Shown here: positions 17,493 to 26,329 of the stretch, piece after piece
How positions within the stretch are numbered: position 1 is the first letter of the stretch
How the letters are laid out: each line of letters starts with the position of its first letter
NCBI GenBank assembly: GCA_002384055.1
Contig: DGAU01000010.1
Span: 2,282-66,281 of the forward strand
Length of the DNA: 64,000 nucleotides
From: Flavobacteriaceae bacterium UBA4022
GTDB lineage: Bacteria > Bacteroidota > Bacteroidia > Flavobacteriales > Flavobacteriaceae
Reading direction: 5' to 3'
The notes under the pieces: model-generated
Told to the model about the DNA's origin: nothing
Database searches by the model: none
The model's input: only the letters and a program-made list of their open reading frames with translations
Position numbers and translations under genes: made by a program

Positions 17493-19178
17493 ATGCCGAC
17501 ACAACAACTCAATCGCTACAGTAAAACTGTGACTCAGGACCCTACACAACCTGCGGCACAGGCCATGTTGTATGCCATCGGCTTTACGCCAGAGGATTTT
17601 ACAAAGCCGCTCATTGGAATTGCCAGCACTGGCTATGAAGGCAATCCCTGTAATATGCACCTCAATGATTTGGCTTTACAGGTCAAGAAAGGGACTTTGG
17701 CTTCGGGTACTCTAGGGCTTATTTTCAATACCATTGGGGTAAGTGATGGCATTTCTATGGGGACACCCGGCATGCGCTATTCACTGCCTTCAAGAGACGT
17801 GATTGCTGATTCAATGGAAACGGTTGTCCAAGCCATGAGCTATGATGGACTTGTGACGGTTGTGGGTTGTGATAAAAATATGCCGGGCGCCTTAATGGCT
17901 ATGATTCGTCTGGATCGTCCGTCTATTTTGGTTTATGGCGGAACCATAGACTCTGGTCGTCATAACGGCAAAAAATTAGATGTGGTTTCTGCATTTGAAG
18001 CCTGGGGGAGCAAAGTCGCCGGGACCATTTCAGAAGCGGATTACCAGCAAGTTATTGAAAAGGCCTGCCCGGGAGCAGGTGCATGCGGTGGGATGTACAC
18101 GGCCAATACGATGGCCAGCGCTATTGAAGCCTTGGGCATGAGTTTGCCATACAACGCGTCCAACCCTGCCTTGAGCCCAGACAAACAAGAGGAATCAATT
18201 GGTGCTGGTATGGCGATGCATGCACTTTTGGCAAAGGACATCAAACCCAGTGATATCATTACCAAAGCCTCTTTAGAAAATGCGGTACGTTTGGTGACGG
18301 TTTTGGGTGGATCAACTAATGCTGTCTTACACTTTTTGGCTATTGCGCGCGCGGCGCAAATAGAATTTACTTTAGACGATTTTCAACGTATTAGTGATAC
18401 GACACCCTTTTTAGCGGATTTAAAACCCAGTGGTCAATACCTTATGGAAGATGTCCATGCCATTGGTGGTATTCCATCAGTCCTGAAGTACTTGCACCAA
18501 CAAGGGTTGATCCATGGCGATTGTCTCACGGTGACGGGCAAAACAATAGCAGAAAATTTGGCAGAAGCCCAAGATCTCCCCGAAGATCAGGATGTGATCC
18601 GTCCGGTTTCGGCGCCCTTGAAGGCGACAGGTCATTTGCAAATGCTCTATGGAAATCTTGCGCCGGAAGGAAGTGTGGCCAAAATCACCGGAAAAGAAGG
18701 GCTTCATTTTAGTGGTCCTGCAAAAGTTTTTGAAAGTGAATTTGAGGCCAATCAGGGAATCAGTAAAGGACTAGTCGTCAAAGGGGATGTGGTGGTGATT
18801 CGCTATGAAGGCCCTAAAGGTGGTCCCGGAATGCCCGAAATGCTCAAGCCGACGGCTGCCATTATTGGTGCGGGATTGGGTAAAGACGTAGCCTTGATCA
18901 CTGACGGTAGATTTTCAGGTGGCACCCACGGGTTTGTTGTGGGACACATCACTCCAGAGGCACAAGATGGTGGCACCCTGGCGCTGGTCCAGACGGGTGA
19001 TGTCATCACCATTGATGTGGCCGATAAGACCATCAACTTATTGGTCTCGGATGGCGAATTACAAAAAAGAAAGAAAAACTGGAGCGCACCCGCGCTTAAA
19101 TTTGAACGTGGTGTCCTTTATAAATATGCCAAAACCGTTTCGACAGCCTCCAAAGGTTGTGTTACCGATGAATTTTAA
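17493..19178 (+). CDS. ilvD: dihydroxy-acid dehydratase
   Basis: A 561-residue IlvD/Edd-family dehydratase, third step of valine and isoleucine synthesis. Cysteines for the iron-sulfur cluster are visible in NPCNMHLNDLA, VVGCDKNMPGALMA and CPGAGACGGMYTANTMASA; GPKGGPGMPEML and TDGRFSGGTHGFVVGH near the C-terminus are family signatures. The ATG at 17493 is preferred over a GTG six bases upstream. It is the first gene of ilvD-ilvB-ilvN-ilvC, with 10 bases to ilvB. Confidence 0.96.
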   Translation: MPTQQLNRYSKTVTQDPTQPAAQAMLYAIGFTPEDFTKPLIGIASTGYEGNPCNMHLNDLALQVKKGTLASGTLGLIFNTIGVSDGISMGTPGMRYSLPSRDVIADSMETVVQAMSYDGLVTVVGCDKNMPGALMAMIRLDRPSILVYGGTIDSGRHNGKKLDVVSAFEAWGSKVAGTISEADYQQVIEKACPGAGACGGMYTANTMASAIEALGMSLPYNASNPALSPDKQEESIGAGMAMHALLAKDIKPSDIITKASLENAVRLVTVLGGSTNAVLHFLAIARAAQIEFTLDDFQRISDTTPFLADLKPSGQYLMEDVHAIGGIPSVLKYLHQQGLIHGDCLTVTGKTIAENLAEAQDLPEDQDVIRPVSAPLKATGHLQMLYGNLAPEGSVAKITGKEGLHFSGPAKVFESEFEANQGISKGLVVKGDVVVIRYEGPKGGPGMPEMLKPTAAIIGAGLGKDVALITDGRFSGGTHGFVVGHITPEAQDGGTLALVQTGDVITIDVADKTINLLVSDGELQKRKKNWSAPALKFERGVLYKYAKTVSTASKGCVTDEF

Positions 19179-19188
19179 CAAAGAACCC

Positions 19189-20922
19189 ATGCAGACAGAG
19201 ACACTTATATCGAAAGACCCCATCGCCTCAGAGTGTATCCGTATCTCGGGGAGTGAAGCTATTGTTCGGAGCCTTATCGCCGAAGGGGTGGATGTCCTTT
19301 ACGGTTATCCTGGCGGGGCCATTATGCCCGTATATGATGCTTTATATCATTTTAAGGATCAGTTGCATCATGTATTGACGCGTCACGAACAAGGGGCCAC
19401 GCATGCAGCACAAGGCTATGCCCGTATTTCGGGCAAAGTAGGAGTGGCAATTGCTACCTCAGGACCGGGTGCCACCAATTTAGTCACTGGAATCGCCGAT
19501 GCGCAAATTGATTCGACCCCGCTGGTGTGTATTACTGGCCAAGTGACTTCCTCACTTTTGGGGAGTGATGCTTTTCAAGAAACGGATATCATTGGTATTT
19601 CAACACCAGTAACCAAATGGAATCACCAAATCACCAAGGCTTCTGAGATACCCGAAGTGATTGCAAAGGCATTTTATATTGCCAGAAGCGGCCGTCCGGG
19701 CCCGGTACTGATCGATATTACCAAAGATGCTCAGTTTGAAACATTAGATTTCACCTACCAAAAGTGTACAGGAATCCGAAGCTACAGTCCAGAGCCACAA
19801 ATAGATCCTCTGGCCATAAATAAAGCAGCAGCCCTAATCAATAAGGCCAAGAAACCACTAGTTGTTTGGGGGCAAGGGGTTATTTTGTCTGGGGCAGAAA
19901 CGGCTTTTAAGGCCGTCATTGAAAAAGCGGGACTTCCATCTGCTTGGACTATTCTAGGAGCCTCTGCCATCGAGACCAGTCATCCGCTCAATGTGGGTAT
20001 GGTCGGAATGCACGGCAATTATGCACCCAATATTTTGACCAATGAATGTGATGTTCTCATTGCGATCGGGATGCGTTTTGACGACCGGGTAACAGGCCAT
20101 TTAGAAAGCTATGCACGTCAAGCTAAGGTTATTCATTTTGAAATTGATCCTGCCGAAATAAATAAAAATGTCACTGCAGATGTCGCTGTTTTAGGGGATG
20201 CCAAAAAAACCCTCGAGGCCTTGCTTCCCATGCTGGTCCAAAACACCCACGAGTCATGGCGTGGGCGTTTTGCGGCATTGTATCAGATAGAATATGATGA
20301 GATCATTCAAAAGGATCTGTTTCCAACCAAGGAAGGCCTCACAATGGGCGAGGTGATCCATAAGATCAACACTTTTTCCAAAGGAGATGCCGCGATTGTT
20401 AGCGATGTGGGTCAACACCAAATGATTGCCTGCCGCTACGCTAAGTTTAGGCAAACCAAAAGCAACATTACCTCTGGAGGATTGGGCACTATGGGATTTG
20501 CACTTCCAGCCGCAATAGGCGCCAAAATGGCCGCCCCTGAGCGAGAGGTCGTCGCCGTTATTGGCGATGGAGGTTATCAGATGACCATCCAGGAATTAGG
20601 GACTATATTTCAGACCAAGGCCGCCGTCAAAATTGTATTGCTCAATAATAATTTCTTGGGGATGGTACGGCAGTGGCAGCAGTTGTTTTTTGACAAACGC
20701 TATGCCGCTACAGAGCTCATCAATCCAGATTTTGGTATGATTGCCAATGCCTATCATATACCGGCCCAAAAAGTCACGGTGCGCGCTGATTTAGATGCGG
20801 CCGTAATGACCATGATGGCGCACGACGGGCCATACTTCCTGGAAGTTGTGGTCGCGCCAGAAGCCAATGTTTTTCCCATGATCCCCTCGGGTGCTTCGGT
20901 ATCTGATATACGCCTATCTTAA
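19189..20922 (+). CDS. ilvB: acetolactate synthase, large subunit
   Basis: A 577-residue thiamine-diphosphate enzyme that makes acetolactate or acetohydroxybutyrate. The N-terminal Pyr domain has GYPGGAIMPVYDAL with the catalytic Glu in TRHEQGATHAAQGYAR; the FAD-binding middle domain follows; the PP domain has GDGGYQMTIQELGT and NNNFLGMVRQWQ. Although the frame is open much further upstream, that stretch lies inside ilvD and has no family similarity; the ATG at 19189, ten bases after the ilvD stop, fits the family. Confidence 0.96.
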   Translation: MQTETLISKDPIASECIRISGSEAIVRSLIAEGVDVLYGYPGGAIMPVYDALYHFKDQLHHVLTRHEQGATHAAQGYARISGKVGVAIATSGPGATNLVTGIADAQIDSTPLVCITGQVTSSLLGSDAFQETDIIGISTPVTKWNHQITKASEIPEVIAKAFYIARSGRPGPVLIDITKDAQFETLDFTYQKCTGIRSYSPEPQIDPLAINKAAALINKAKKPLVVWGQGVILSGAETAFKAVIEKAGLPSAWTILGASAIETSHPLNVGMVGMHGNYAPNILTNECDVLIAIGMRFDDRVTGHLESYARQAKVIHFEIDPAEINKNVTADVAVLGDAKKTLEALLPMLVQNTHESWRGRFAALYQIEYDEIIQKDLFPTKEGLTMGEVIHKINTFSKGDAAIVSDVGQHQMIACRYAKFRQTKSNITSGGLGTMGFALPAAIGAKMAAPEREVVAVIGDGGYQMTIQELGTIFQTKAAVKIVLLNNNFLGMVRQWQQLFFDKRYAATELINPDFGMIANAYHIPAQKVTVRADLDAAVMTMMAHDGPYFLEVVVAPEANVFPMIPSGASVSDIRLS

Positions 20923-20926
20923 TCTT

Positions 20927-21460
20927 ATGGAGACACAAATCGAACGTTTTACTATTTCCATTTACACCGAAAATAATGTCGGGCTGCTCAATAGAATCAG
21001 TGCTATTTTTCAGCGAAGACATGTCAATATTGAGAGCATAAGCTCGTCTGCATCAGAAATAGAAGCGGTCTCTCGCTTTACTATTTTGGTGGCCATTACC
21101 GAAGCGAATATGAAGAAAATTATTGGCCAAATAGAAAAGCAAGTAGAGGTGATTCGTGCCTTTTACCATACCGACGAAGAAACCATTTATCAAGAATCTT
21201 GTTTGTTCAAAATAAGCAGTGACTTATTGTTCGATGAGCGTCAGATCCAAAACATCGTTAAGGAAAGTAATGCCCGCATTGTGACGGTAAATCGTGAGTT
21301 TTTCGTGCTCGAAAAATCGGGACGTCGCCACGAGGTTGATTTGCTATACCGCGAACTCAAACCTTTCGGCATCATGCAGTTTGTGCGCTCTGGGCGCATC
21401 GCTGTGACTAAAGAGAAAATGAATATAACCCACCTGTTAGATAAATTTACACAGGAATAA
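20927..21460 (+). CDS. ilvN: acetolactate synthase, small regulatory subunit
   Basis: A 177-residue regulatory subunit. The N-terminal ACT domain reads FTISIYTENNVGLLNRISAI with the following HVNIESISS, the valine-binding form; a second ACT-like C-terminal domain follows. It stimulates IlvB and gives valine feedback inhibition. The ATG four bases after the ilvB stop is chosen over an upstream frame start inside ilvB. The gap to ilvC is ten bases. Confidence 0.94.
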   Translation: METQIERFTISIYTENNVGLLNRISAIFQRRHVNIESISSSASEIEAVSRFTILVAITEANMKKIIGQIEKQVEVIRAFYHTDEETIYQESCLFKISSDLLFDERQIQNIVKESNARIVTVNREFFVLEKSGRRHEVDLLYRELKPFGIMQFVRSGRIAVTKEKMNITHLLDKFTQE

Positions 21461-21470
21461 CATCTATGAT

Positions 21471-22943
21471 ATGCAGAATTATTTCAACACATTGAGCCTA
21501 AGAGAACAATTGGAACAATTGGGCCGTTGCCGATTTATGGCAACCGATGAATTCACTTCGGGTGTATCGGCCTTAAAAGGAAAAAAAATAATCATTTTGG
21601 GTTGTGGTGCTCAGGGCTTAAATCAAGGTCTTAATATGCGAGATTCTGGTTTGGACATAGCCTATGCCCTGCGGCAGGAGGCCATAGACCAGAGGCGTAC
21701 GTCATACCAAAATGCAACAGAGAACGGGTTTGAGGTCGGCACTTTTGAAGCCTTAATTCCTAAGGCCGATGTGGTGTGTAATTTGACGCCAGACAAGCAG
21801 CACACTGCGGTGATCAACAAAGTGGTGCCGCTCATGAAACAAGGCGCTACACTTTCGTATTCACATGGCTTTAATATCGTAGAAGAAGGGATGCAAGTCA
21901 GAGAGGATTTGACTGTGATCATGGTTGCGCCCAAATGTCCGGGTTCGGAAGTGCGGGAAGAATATAAGCGCGGGTTCGGCGTGCCAACCTTAATTGCCGT
22001 GCACCCCCAGAATGACCCAGAAGAGAAAGGTTGGGCTCAAGCCAAGGCATATGCTTATGCAACAGGCGGTCACAGAGCCGGTGTTTTGGCGTCGTCTTTT
22101 GTTGCTGAGGTCAAAAGTGATCTGATGGGCGAGCAAACCATATTATGTGGCGTTTTGCAAACCGGTTCTATCTTGTGTTTTGACCATATGGTTGCTTCGG
22201 GTGTCATGCCTGAATATGCGGCTAAACTCGTGCAATATGGTTGGGAAACACAAACAGAAGCCCTTAAGCATGGGGGACTTACGCATATGATGGATCGATT
22301 CTCTAACCAGGCCAAAATCCGTGTATTTGAATTGGCAGAAACCCTTAAAGATCTTTTGAAACCGCTCTTTGAAAAGCATATGGATGACATCCTTAGCGGT
22401 GCATTTTCGGCCAAAATGATGGAGGATTGGGCCAATGATGACCATGATCTTTTGACATGGCGTGCCGCCACGGGAGAGACCGCTTTTGAAAAAACCATGG
22501 CCATATCTGCTGCTGTCGCGGAGCAAGTCTATTTTGACCAGGGGGTGCTTATGGCCGCTTTTATTAAGGCAGGGGTTGAGCTGGCTTACGATACCATGGT
22601 GTCGGCAGGTATTATTGCCCAGAGCGCTTACTATGAGTCACTGCACGAACTGCCGCTTATTGCCAATACTGTCGCCCGAAAAAAGTTGTTTGAGATGAAC
22701 CGAATCATATCGGATACGGCCGAATACGGTTGCTATTTATTTGATCATGCGGCAAAGCCCTTGTTACAGGATTTTATGAAACAGGTTCAGGAAACAGACA
22801 TAGGCCACAATCATTGCGGCCTGGAAGTTGATAATTTGAGATTGATTGAGGTCAATGCGTCGATAGCCGCTCATCCCATAGAGCAAGTAGGGAAAACTTT
22901 GCGTAAGGCCATGACCGACATGAAGGTGCATAGCACAAAATAA
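21471..22943 (+). CDS. ilvC: ketol-acid reductoisomerase, class II
   Basis: A 490-residue enzyme, the long class II form as in enterobacteria, with a duplicated C-terminal knotted domain. The Rossmann start is IIILGCGAQGLNQGLNMRDSG, followed by LTPDKQH and SHGFNIVEEG; metal-binding acidic residues lie in VAEVKSDLMGEQTILCG. It converts acetolactate to dihydroxyisovalerate with NAD(P)H. It closes the ilv operon and is followed by a strong terminator. Confidence 0.97.
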   Translation: MQNYFNTLSLREQLEQLGRCRFMATDEFTSGVSALKGKKIIILGCGAQGLNQGLNMRDSGLDIAYALRQEAIDQRRTSYQNATENGFEVGTFEALIPKADVVCNLTPDKQHTAVINKVVPLMKQGATLSYSHGFNIVEEGMQVREDLTVIMVAPKCPGSEVREEYKRGFGVPTLIAVHPQNDPEEKGWAQAKAYAYATGGHRAGVLASSFVAEVKSDLMGEQTILCGVLQTGSILCFDHMVASGVMPEYAAKLVQYGWETQTEALKHGGLTHMMDRFSNQAKIRVFELAETLKDLLKPLFEKHMDDILSGAFSAKMMEDWANDDHDLLTWRAATGETAFEKTMAISAAVAEQVYFDQGVLMAAFIKAGVELAYDTMVSAGIIAQSAYYESLHELPLIANTVARKKLFEMNRIISDTAEYGCYLFDHAAKPLLQDFMKQVQETDIGHNHCGLEVDNLRLIEVNASIAAHPIEQVGKTLRKAMTDMKVHSTK

Positions 22944-22994
22944 GGCCAGGTGCATGTATCCCATGCACTTGATTTTTTGTTTGTTGATTGAACT

Positions 22995-23020
22995 TAAAAA
23001 CCCCGCACGCGGGGTTTTTA
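22995..23020. terminator. rho-independent terminator after ilvC
   Basis: TAAAAACCCCGC and GCGGGGTTTTTA form a perfect 12-base stem around AC, with a T-tract on both strands. It ends the ilvDBNC operon 51 bases after the ilvC stop. Confidence 0.9.
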
Positions 23021-23099
23021 ATGTGCGTGGTCACCACCCCAATGGAAGCCCAGGTTATGAGAAATCGACCAGATTGATTGGGCTCTGTGGATATTTCTG

Positions 23100-23133
23100 A
23101 TAAATTCGTTAGCCTATTGTCAAGCGAATTTAT
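23100..23133. repeat. inverted repeat upstream of the helical hypothetical gene
   Basis: ATAAATTCG at 23100-23108 and CGAATTTAT at 23125-23133 are exact reverse complements with a 16-base spacer. Position about 110 bases before the next ATG suggests an operator for the three-gene unit that follows. Confidence 0.5.
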
Positions 23134-23244
23134 ACTTTGTCGTATCTAAGTCTGCTGGTATGCCCGGACATATAATTTGGGTGATATGATATTTTGACTT
23201 GGCAATTATTTAATCATCAACGCTTATATACTTTTTTAGGTTCC

Positions 23245-24789
23245 ATGCCCAGAATTCAAAAAGACCAATTATTTGATCTGATCAAATCACTTTCTAAGTC
23301 GGAGAAGAGGCAGTTTCGTCTTTTTGCCGGTCGTCTGGTAGTCAACGATCAGGCCAAATTCATGGTGCTTTTTGATCTTATGGACAAACAGCTGCACTAT
23401 GATGAGGCGGCCATTTTAGGTCACAAGGCCATCTCAAAAAAACAACTGTCTAATTTAAAGGCTCATCTCTACAAACAAATGCTGATCAGTCTGCGACTCA
23501 ACCCCGTGCACCAAAACGTACGCTTGCAGATCAGGGAGCAATTGGATTTTGCCACGATCCTTTACCATAAAGGTCTTTACGGCCAAAGTCTAAAATTGTT
23601 GGATCGGGTCAAGCTATTGGCGCTGGAACACGAAGAGAAAAACATGGCCTTCGAGATCATTGAATTGGAGAAAGTCATAGAAAGCCAATACATCACCCGC
23701 AGTATCGGAAATCGTTCTGAGGTTTTGGTGAGTGAATCGGCAGGTTTGAGTGCCCAAAATGCTCTGGCCAGTGCGCTGTCCAACTTGTCGCTGCAGCTCT
23801 ATGGTCTATTTCTCAAAAAGGGATATGTCAAGACGGATCAGGAGTTTCGGGAAGTCTCCGAATTTTATCAGCAGCAATTGTCCCAAGTCCATCTTCAGGA
23901 CATGGGTTTTAGAGAAAAGTTATGGTATTATAATGCGGCACTTTGGTACCATTTCATTATTCAGGATTTTAAATCCTGCTATCGCTATGCCCTAAAATGG
24001 GCTAACTTGTTTTACGATCACCCCAAAATGATCAACTTGAATCCGATTTTTTACTTGCGTGGGGCGCAATATTTACTCGAGGCTCTGTTTTATGTTGGTG
24101 ACGTTGGCCGTTTCGAAAACGCCCTCGAAGCTATGGAACAAACCATGGCACAGCCCGAATTTCCCCAACGCGAAAATGTACAGAGTTTGGCCTTTTTATA
24201 TGGCTTTACACATAAGATGAATCAGCATTTTATGACGGGGACCTTCCACGAAGGCTTGGGTCTTGTCACCCCAGTTCTGGAGGGGATCAAGCGTTATGAA
24301 AACACCTTAGACGAGCACCATATCATGGTGTTTTATTACAAAATCGCTTGTCTTTATTTTGGTTGTGGGGCCTACAAAGACTGTATTTTTTACCTCAATA
24401 AAATCATCGCCAATAAATCACTCGAAATGCGCGAGGATTTATCCTGTTTTTCGCGAATTTTGAATTTAGTGGCACATTACGAAGCGGGCCAGGACTATCA
24501 GATGGATCGACTGATCAAGAGCACCTACAAATTTTTAATTAAGATGGAAGATCTACATCAGGTCCAAAAGGAAATGATTGCCTTTATCCGTAATTTGGGG
24601 GCCATTTATCCTCAAGACATCAAAAAAGCATTTCACCAATTATACGCAACCCTTAAGGTTTATGAGCATGACCCCTACGAGCGCAGGAGCTTCCTTTACC
24701 TTGATATTTTATCATGGTTAAAGAGCAATATCGAGGGGCGGAGTATTCCTGAAATCATTCAAGAGCGTTTGGCACAAGCCAATCCCTAA
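23245..24789 (+). CDS. helical repeat protein of unknown function
   Basis: A 514-residue protein, almost entirely helical, with pairs of amphipathic helices resembling a TPR-like solenoid; no signal peptide or membrane segment. No catalytic motif is visible and I do not recognise the family. The N-terminus (QLFDLIKSLSKSEKRQFRLF) looks like a small helical domain. The ATG at 23245 is preferred over the TTG at 23194, whose extension is poor. OsmC and dehydratase genes follow at 12 and 10 bases, so it is the first of a three-gene unit. Confidence 0.6.
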   Translation: MPRIQKDQLFDLIKSLSKSEKRQFRLFAGRLVVNDQAKFMVLFDLMDKQLHYDEAAILGHKAISKKQLSNLKAHLYKQMLISLRLNPVHQNVRLQIREQLDFATILYHKGLYGQSLKLLDRVKLLALEHEEKNMAFEIIELEKVIESQYITRSIGNRSEVLVSESAGLSAQNALASALSNLSLQLYGLFLKKGYVKTDQEFREVSEFYQQQLSQVHLQDMGFREKLWYYNAALWYHFIIQDFKSCYRYALKWANLFYDHPKMINLNPIFYLRGAQYLLEALFYVGDVGRFENALEAMEQTMAQPEFPQRENVQSLAFLYGFTHKMNQHFMTGTFHEGLGLVTPVLEGIKRYENTLDEHHIMVFYYKIACLYFGCGAYKDCIFYLNKIIANKSLEMREDLSCFSRILNLVAHYEAGQDYQMDRLIKSTYKFLIKMEDLHQVQKEMIAFIRNLGAIYPQDIKKAFHQLYATLKVYEHDPYERRSFLYLDILSWLKSNIEGRSIPEIIQERLAQANP

Positions 24790-24801
24790 AAAAGCAACAC
24801 T

Positions 24802-25254
24802 ATGAAAGTCACACTGAACCGATTGAACGACGATTACCATTTTATAGGTCAGGGTCCCAATGGAATTCCTGTCTCTATTGATAATAAAGGGGAGGCCACA
24901 GTTAAAGGGGCTAGCCCCATGGAATTACTTTTGATGGCCATCGGGGGGTGTAATGCGATCGACATTATTTATGTATTGAAAAAGCAACGCCAAATCGTGA
25001 CCAGCTATCGTGTAGCGGTAGAAGGCACGCGCGGTGATTTCAGAAAGGCGCATCCTTTTAAGTCGGCCCATGTCTCGATTTATTTAGAAGGCCCAATTGC
25101 TCATGCCAAAGCCTTGCGCGCGGCCTCATTGAGTTTCGAACAGTATTGTTCGGTGTCAATGACTTTAGCGGGTGCTGTGACCATCACTTACGATGTTTAT
25201 GTCAATGGGGCTCATGTGACGCCCGATTCGATCGCCGCTGAGCAACCACAATAA
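24802..25254 (+). CDS. OsmC/Ohr-family protein
   Basis: A 150-residue OsmC-like protein. The peroxidatic cysteine lies in MAIGGCNAIDI (about residue 50) and the second in EQYCSVSMTL (about 115), the thiol pair that reduces organic peroxides in OsmC and Ohr. The length and the GASPMELLLMAIGGC start match the YhfA/OsmC subgroup rather than Ohr. It lies between the helical protein and the dehydratase, 10-12 bases from each. Confidence 0.88.
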   Translation: MKVTLNRLNDDYHFIGQGPNGIPVSIDNKGEATVKGASPMELLLMAIGGCNAIDIIYVLKKQRQIVTSYRVAVEGTRGDFRKAHPFKSAHVSIYLEGPIAHAKALRAASLSFEQYCSVSMTLAGAVTITYDVYVNGAHVTPDSIAAEQPQ

Positions 25255-25264
25255 ACGGATCTCA

Positions 25265-26242
25265 ATGGCCAACAAATCACATATGACCGATTACCCATCG
25301 CATTTGCCAGACAAAGCCCAATTGATTGAAGCCCAAGAGCAATTGGCGACTTGGGTGCACCAAACTCCTGTGCTCACTTCGTCGTACATCAACGAGCTGG
25401 TCGGTGCGCAGGTGTTTTTTAAGTGTGAGCAATTACAGCGCATGGGGGCCTTCAAAATGCGCGGTGCGACCAAAGCACTGCTGGATCTCTCACCAGAGCA
25501 ACGTGCCCAGGGTGTGGTGACCCATTCGTCGGGAAATTTTGGACAGGCCGTGGCACTGGCCTCCAAAATGATGGGGGTTACTGCCTATGTTGTCATGCCA
25601 GATCAAACGCCACAAGTCAAGAAGGCTGCTGTAAGGGGTTATGGCGCCCAGGTTACAGAATGTGTCTCCACAATTGAAGCCCGTGTCGCTATGACGGCGC
25701 AAATTGTCTCAGAAAAAGGAGCGACACCACTTCATCCCTCTAATGATTTGTCTGTGATTTTGGGTAATGCAACTGCTGCTATGGAATTTTTGAACCAGGT
25801 CAGTGGCTTGGATCAAATTGTAGTGCCAGTTGGGGGTGGAGGTTTGCTTGCTGGAACGGCCTTGGCCTGTCATTATTTTGGTCAAGAGTGTCTCTGCATC
25901 GGGGCAGAACCAGAGCAGGTTAATGACGCTTTTCGTTCCTTACAAACAGGGGTGATACAACACAATACACAAACCAATACTATCGCAGATGGCCTGAAAA
26001 CACAATTGGGCGATGTGAATTTCCCCATCATTGAGTCTTTGGTTAGTGCGATCCATTGTGTAGACGAACAAGAGATTGTCGGAGCGATGCGTCTGCTTTA
26101 TGAGCGCATGAAATTGGTCGTCGAACCGTCAAGTGCTGTAGCTCTTGCTGCGGTGCTCAAAAATCATAACCTGCTCAAGGGTAAAAATATAGGCATTATC
26201 TTGTCAGGGGGCAATGTGGATCTATCAGCCTTGCCTTTTTAA
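25265..26242 (+). CDS. PLP-dependent threonine/serine dehydratase
   Basis: A 325-residue fold-type II PLP enzyme. The cofactor Lys is in GAFKMRGA (about residue 62), the phosphate-binding loop is VGGGGLLAG (about 198) and SSGNFGQ binds the substrate. It ends soon after SGGNVDLSALPF, so the C-terminal ACT-like regulatory domain of biosynthetic IlvA is missing; it is of the catabolic TdcB or serine racemase type. It could supply 2-oxobutanoate for the isoleucine branch next door, but a D-serine or other role is equally possible. Confidence 0.8.
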   Translation: MANKSHMTDYPSHLPDKAQLIEAQEQLATWVHQTPVLTSSYINELVGAQVFFKCEQLQRMGAFKMRGATKALLDLSPEQRAQGVVTHSSGNFGQAVALASKMMGVTAYVVMPDQTPQVKKAAVRGYGAQVTECVSTIEARVAMTAQIVSEKGATPLHPSNDLSVILGNATAAMEFLNQVSGLDQIVVPVGGGGLLAGTALACHYFGQECLCIGAEPEQVNDAFRSLQTGVIQHNTQTNTIADGLKTQLGDVNFPIIESLVSAIHCVDEQEIVGAMRLLYERMKLVVEPSSAVALAAVLKNHNLLKGKNIGIILSGGNVDLSALPF

Positions 26243-26282
26243 TACTTATTTCCCAGAACAATTATTGATCCAAAGGGTGCTA

Positions 26283-26313
26283 TTGAGCAGCAGTGAATAT
26301 TATGGTATATTTG
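26283..26313 (+). promoter_or_regulatory. promoter of the PagL-like gene
   Basis: TTG at 26283-26285, a 20-base spacer and TATATTTG at 26306-26313 match the Bacteroidota consensus closely. Transcription would start about ten bases before the ATG at 26330, separating this pair from the dehydratase unit. Confidence 0.65.
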
Positions 26314-26329
26314 GTGGCTCGAAAAATCT

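Larger units (their letters stand above)
22944..23244. other. intergenic region after ilvC
   Basis: It contains the ilvC terminator (22995-23020), a 9-base inverted repeat (23100-23108 and 23125-23133) and a near -7 element around 23131-23139 before the next gene. No small gene is seen. Confidence 0.5.

Noticed and set aside
18919..19188. N-terminal extension of the IlvB frame into ilvD
   Set aside because: The extension lies in ilvD coding sequence in another frame and lacks any similarity to the family start.
22070..22526. two long minus-strand frames inside ilvC
   Set aside because: Antisense shadows of ilvC with unlikely composition (rich in Ser, Cys, His).
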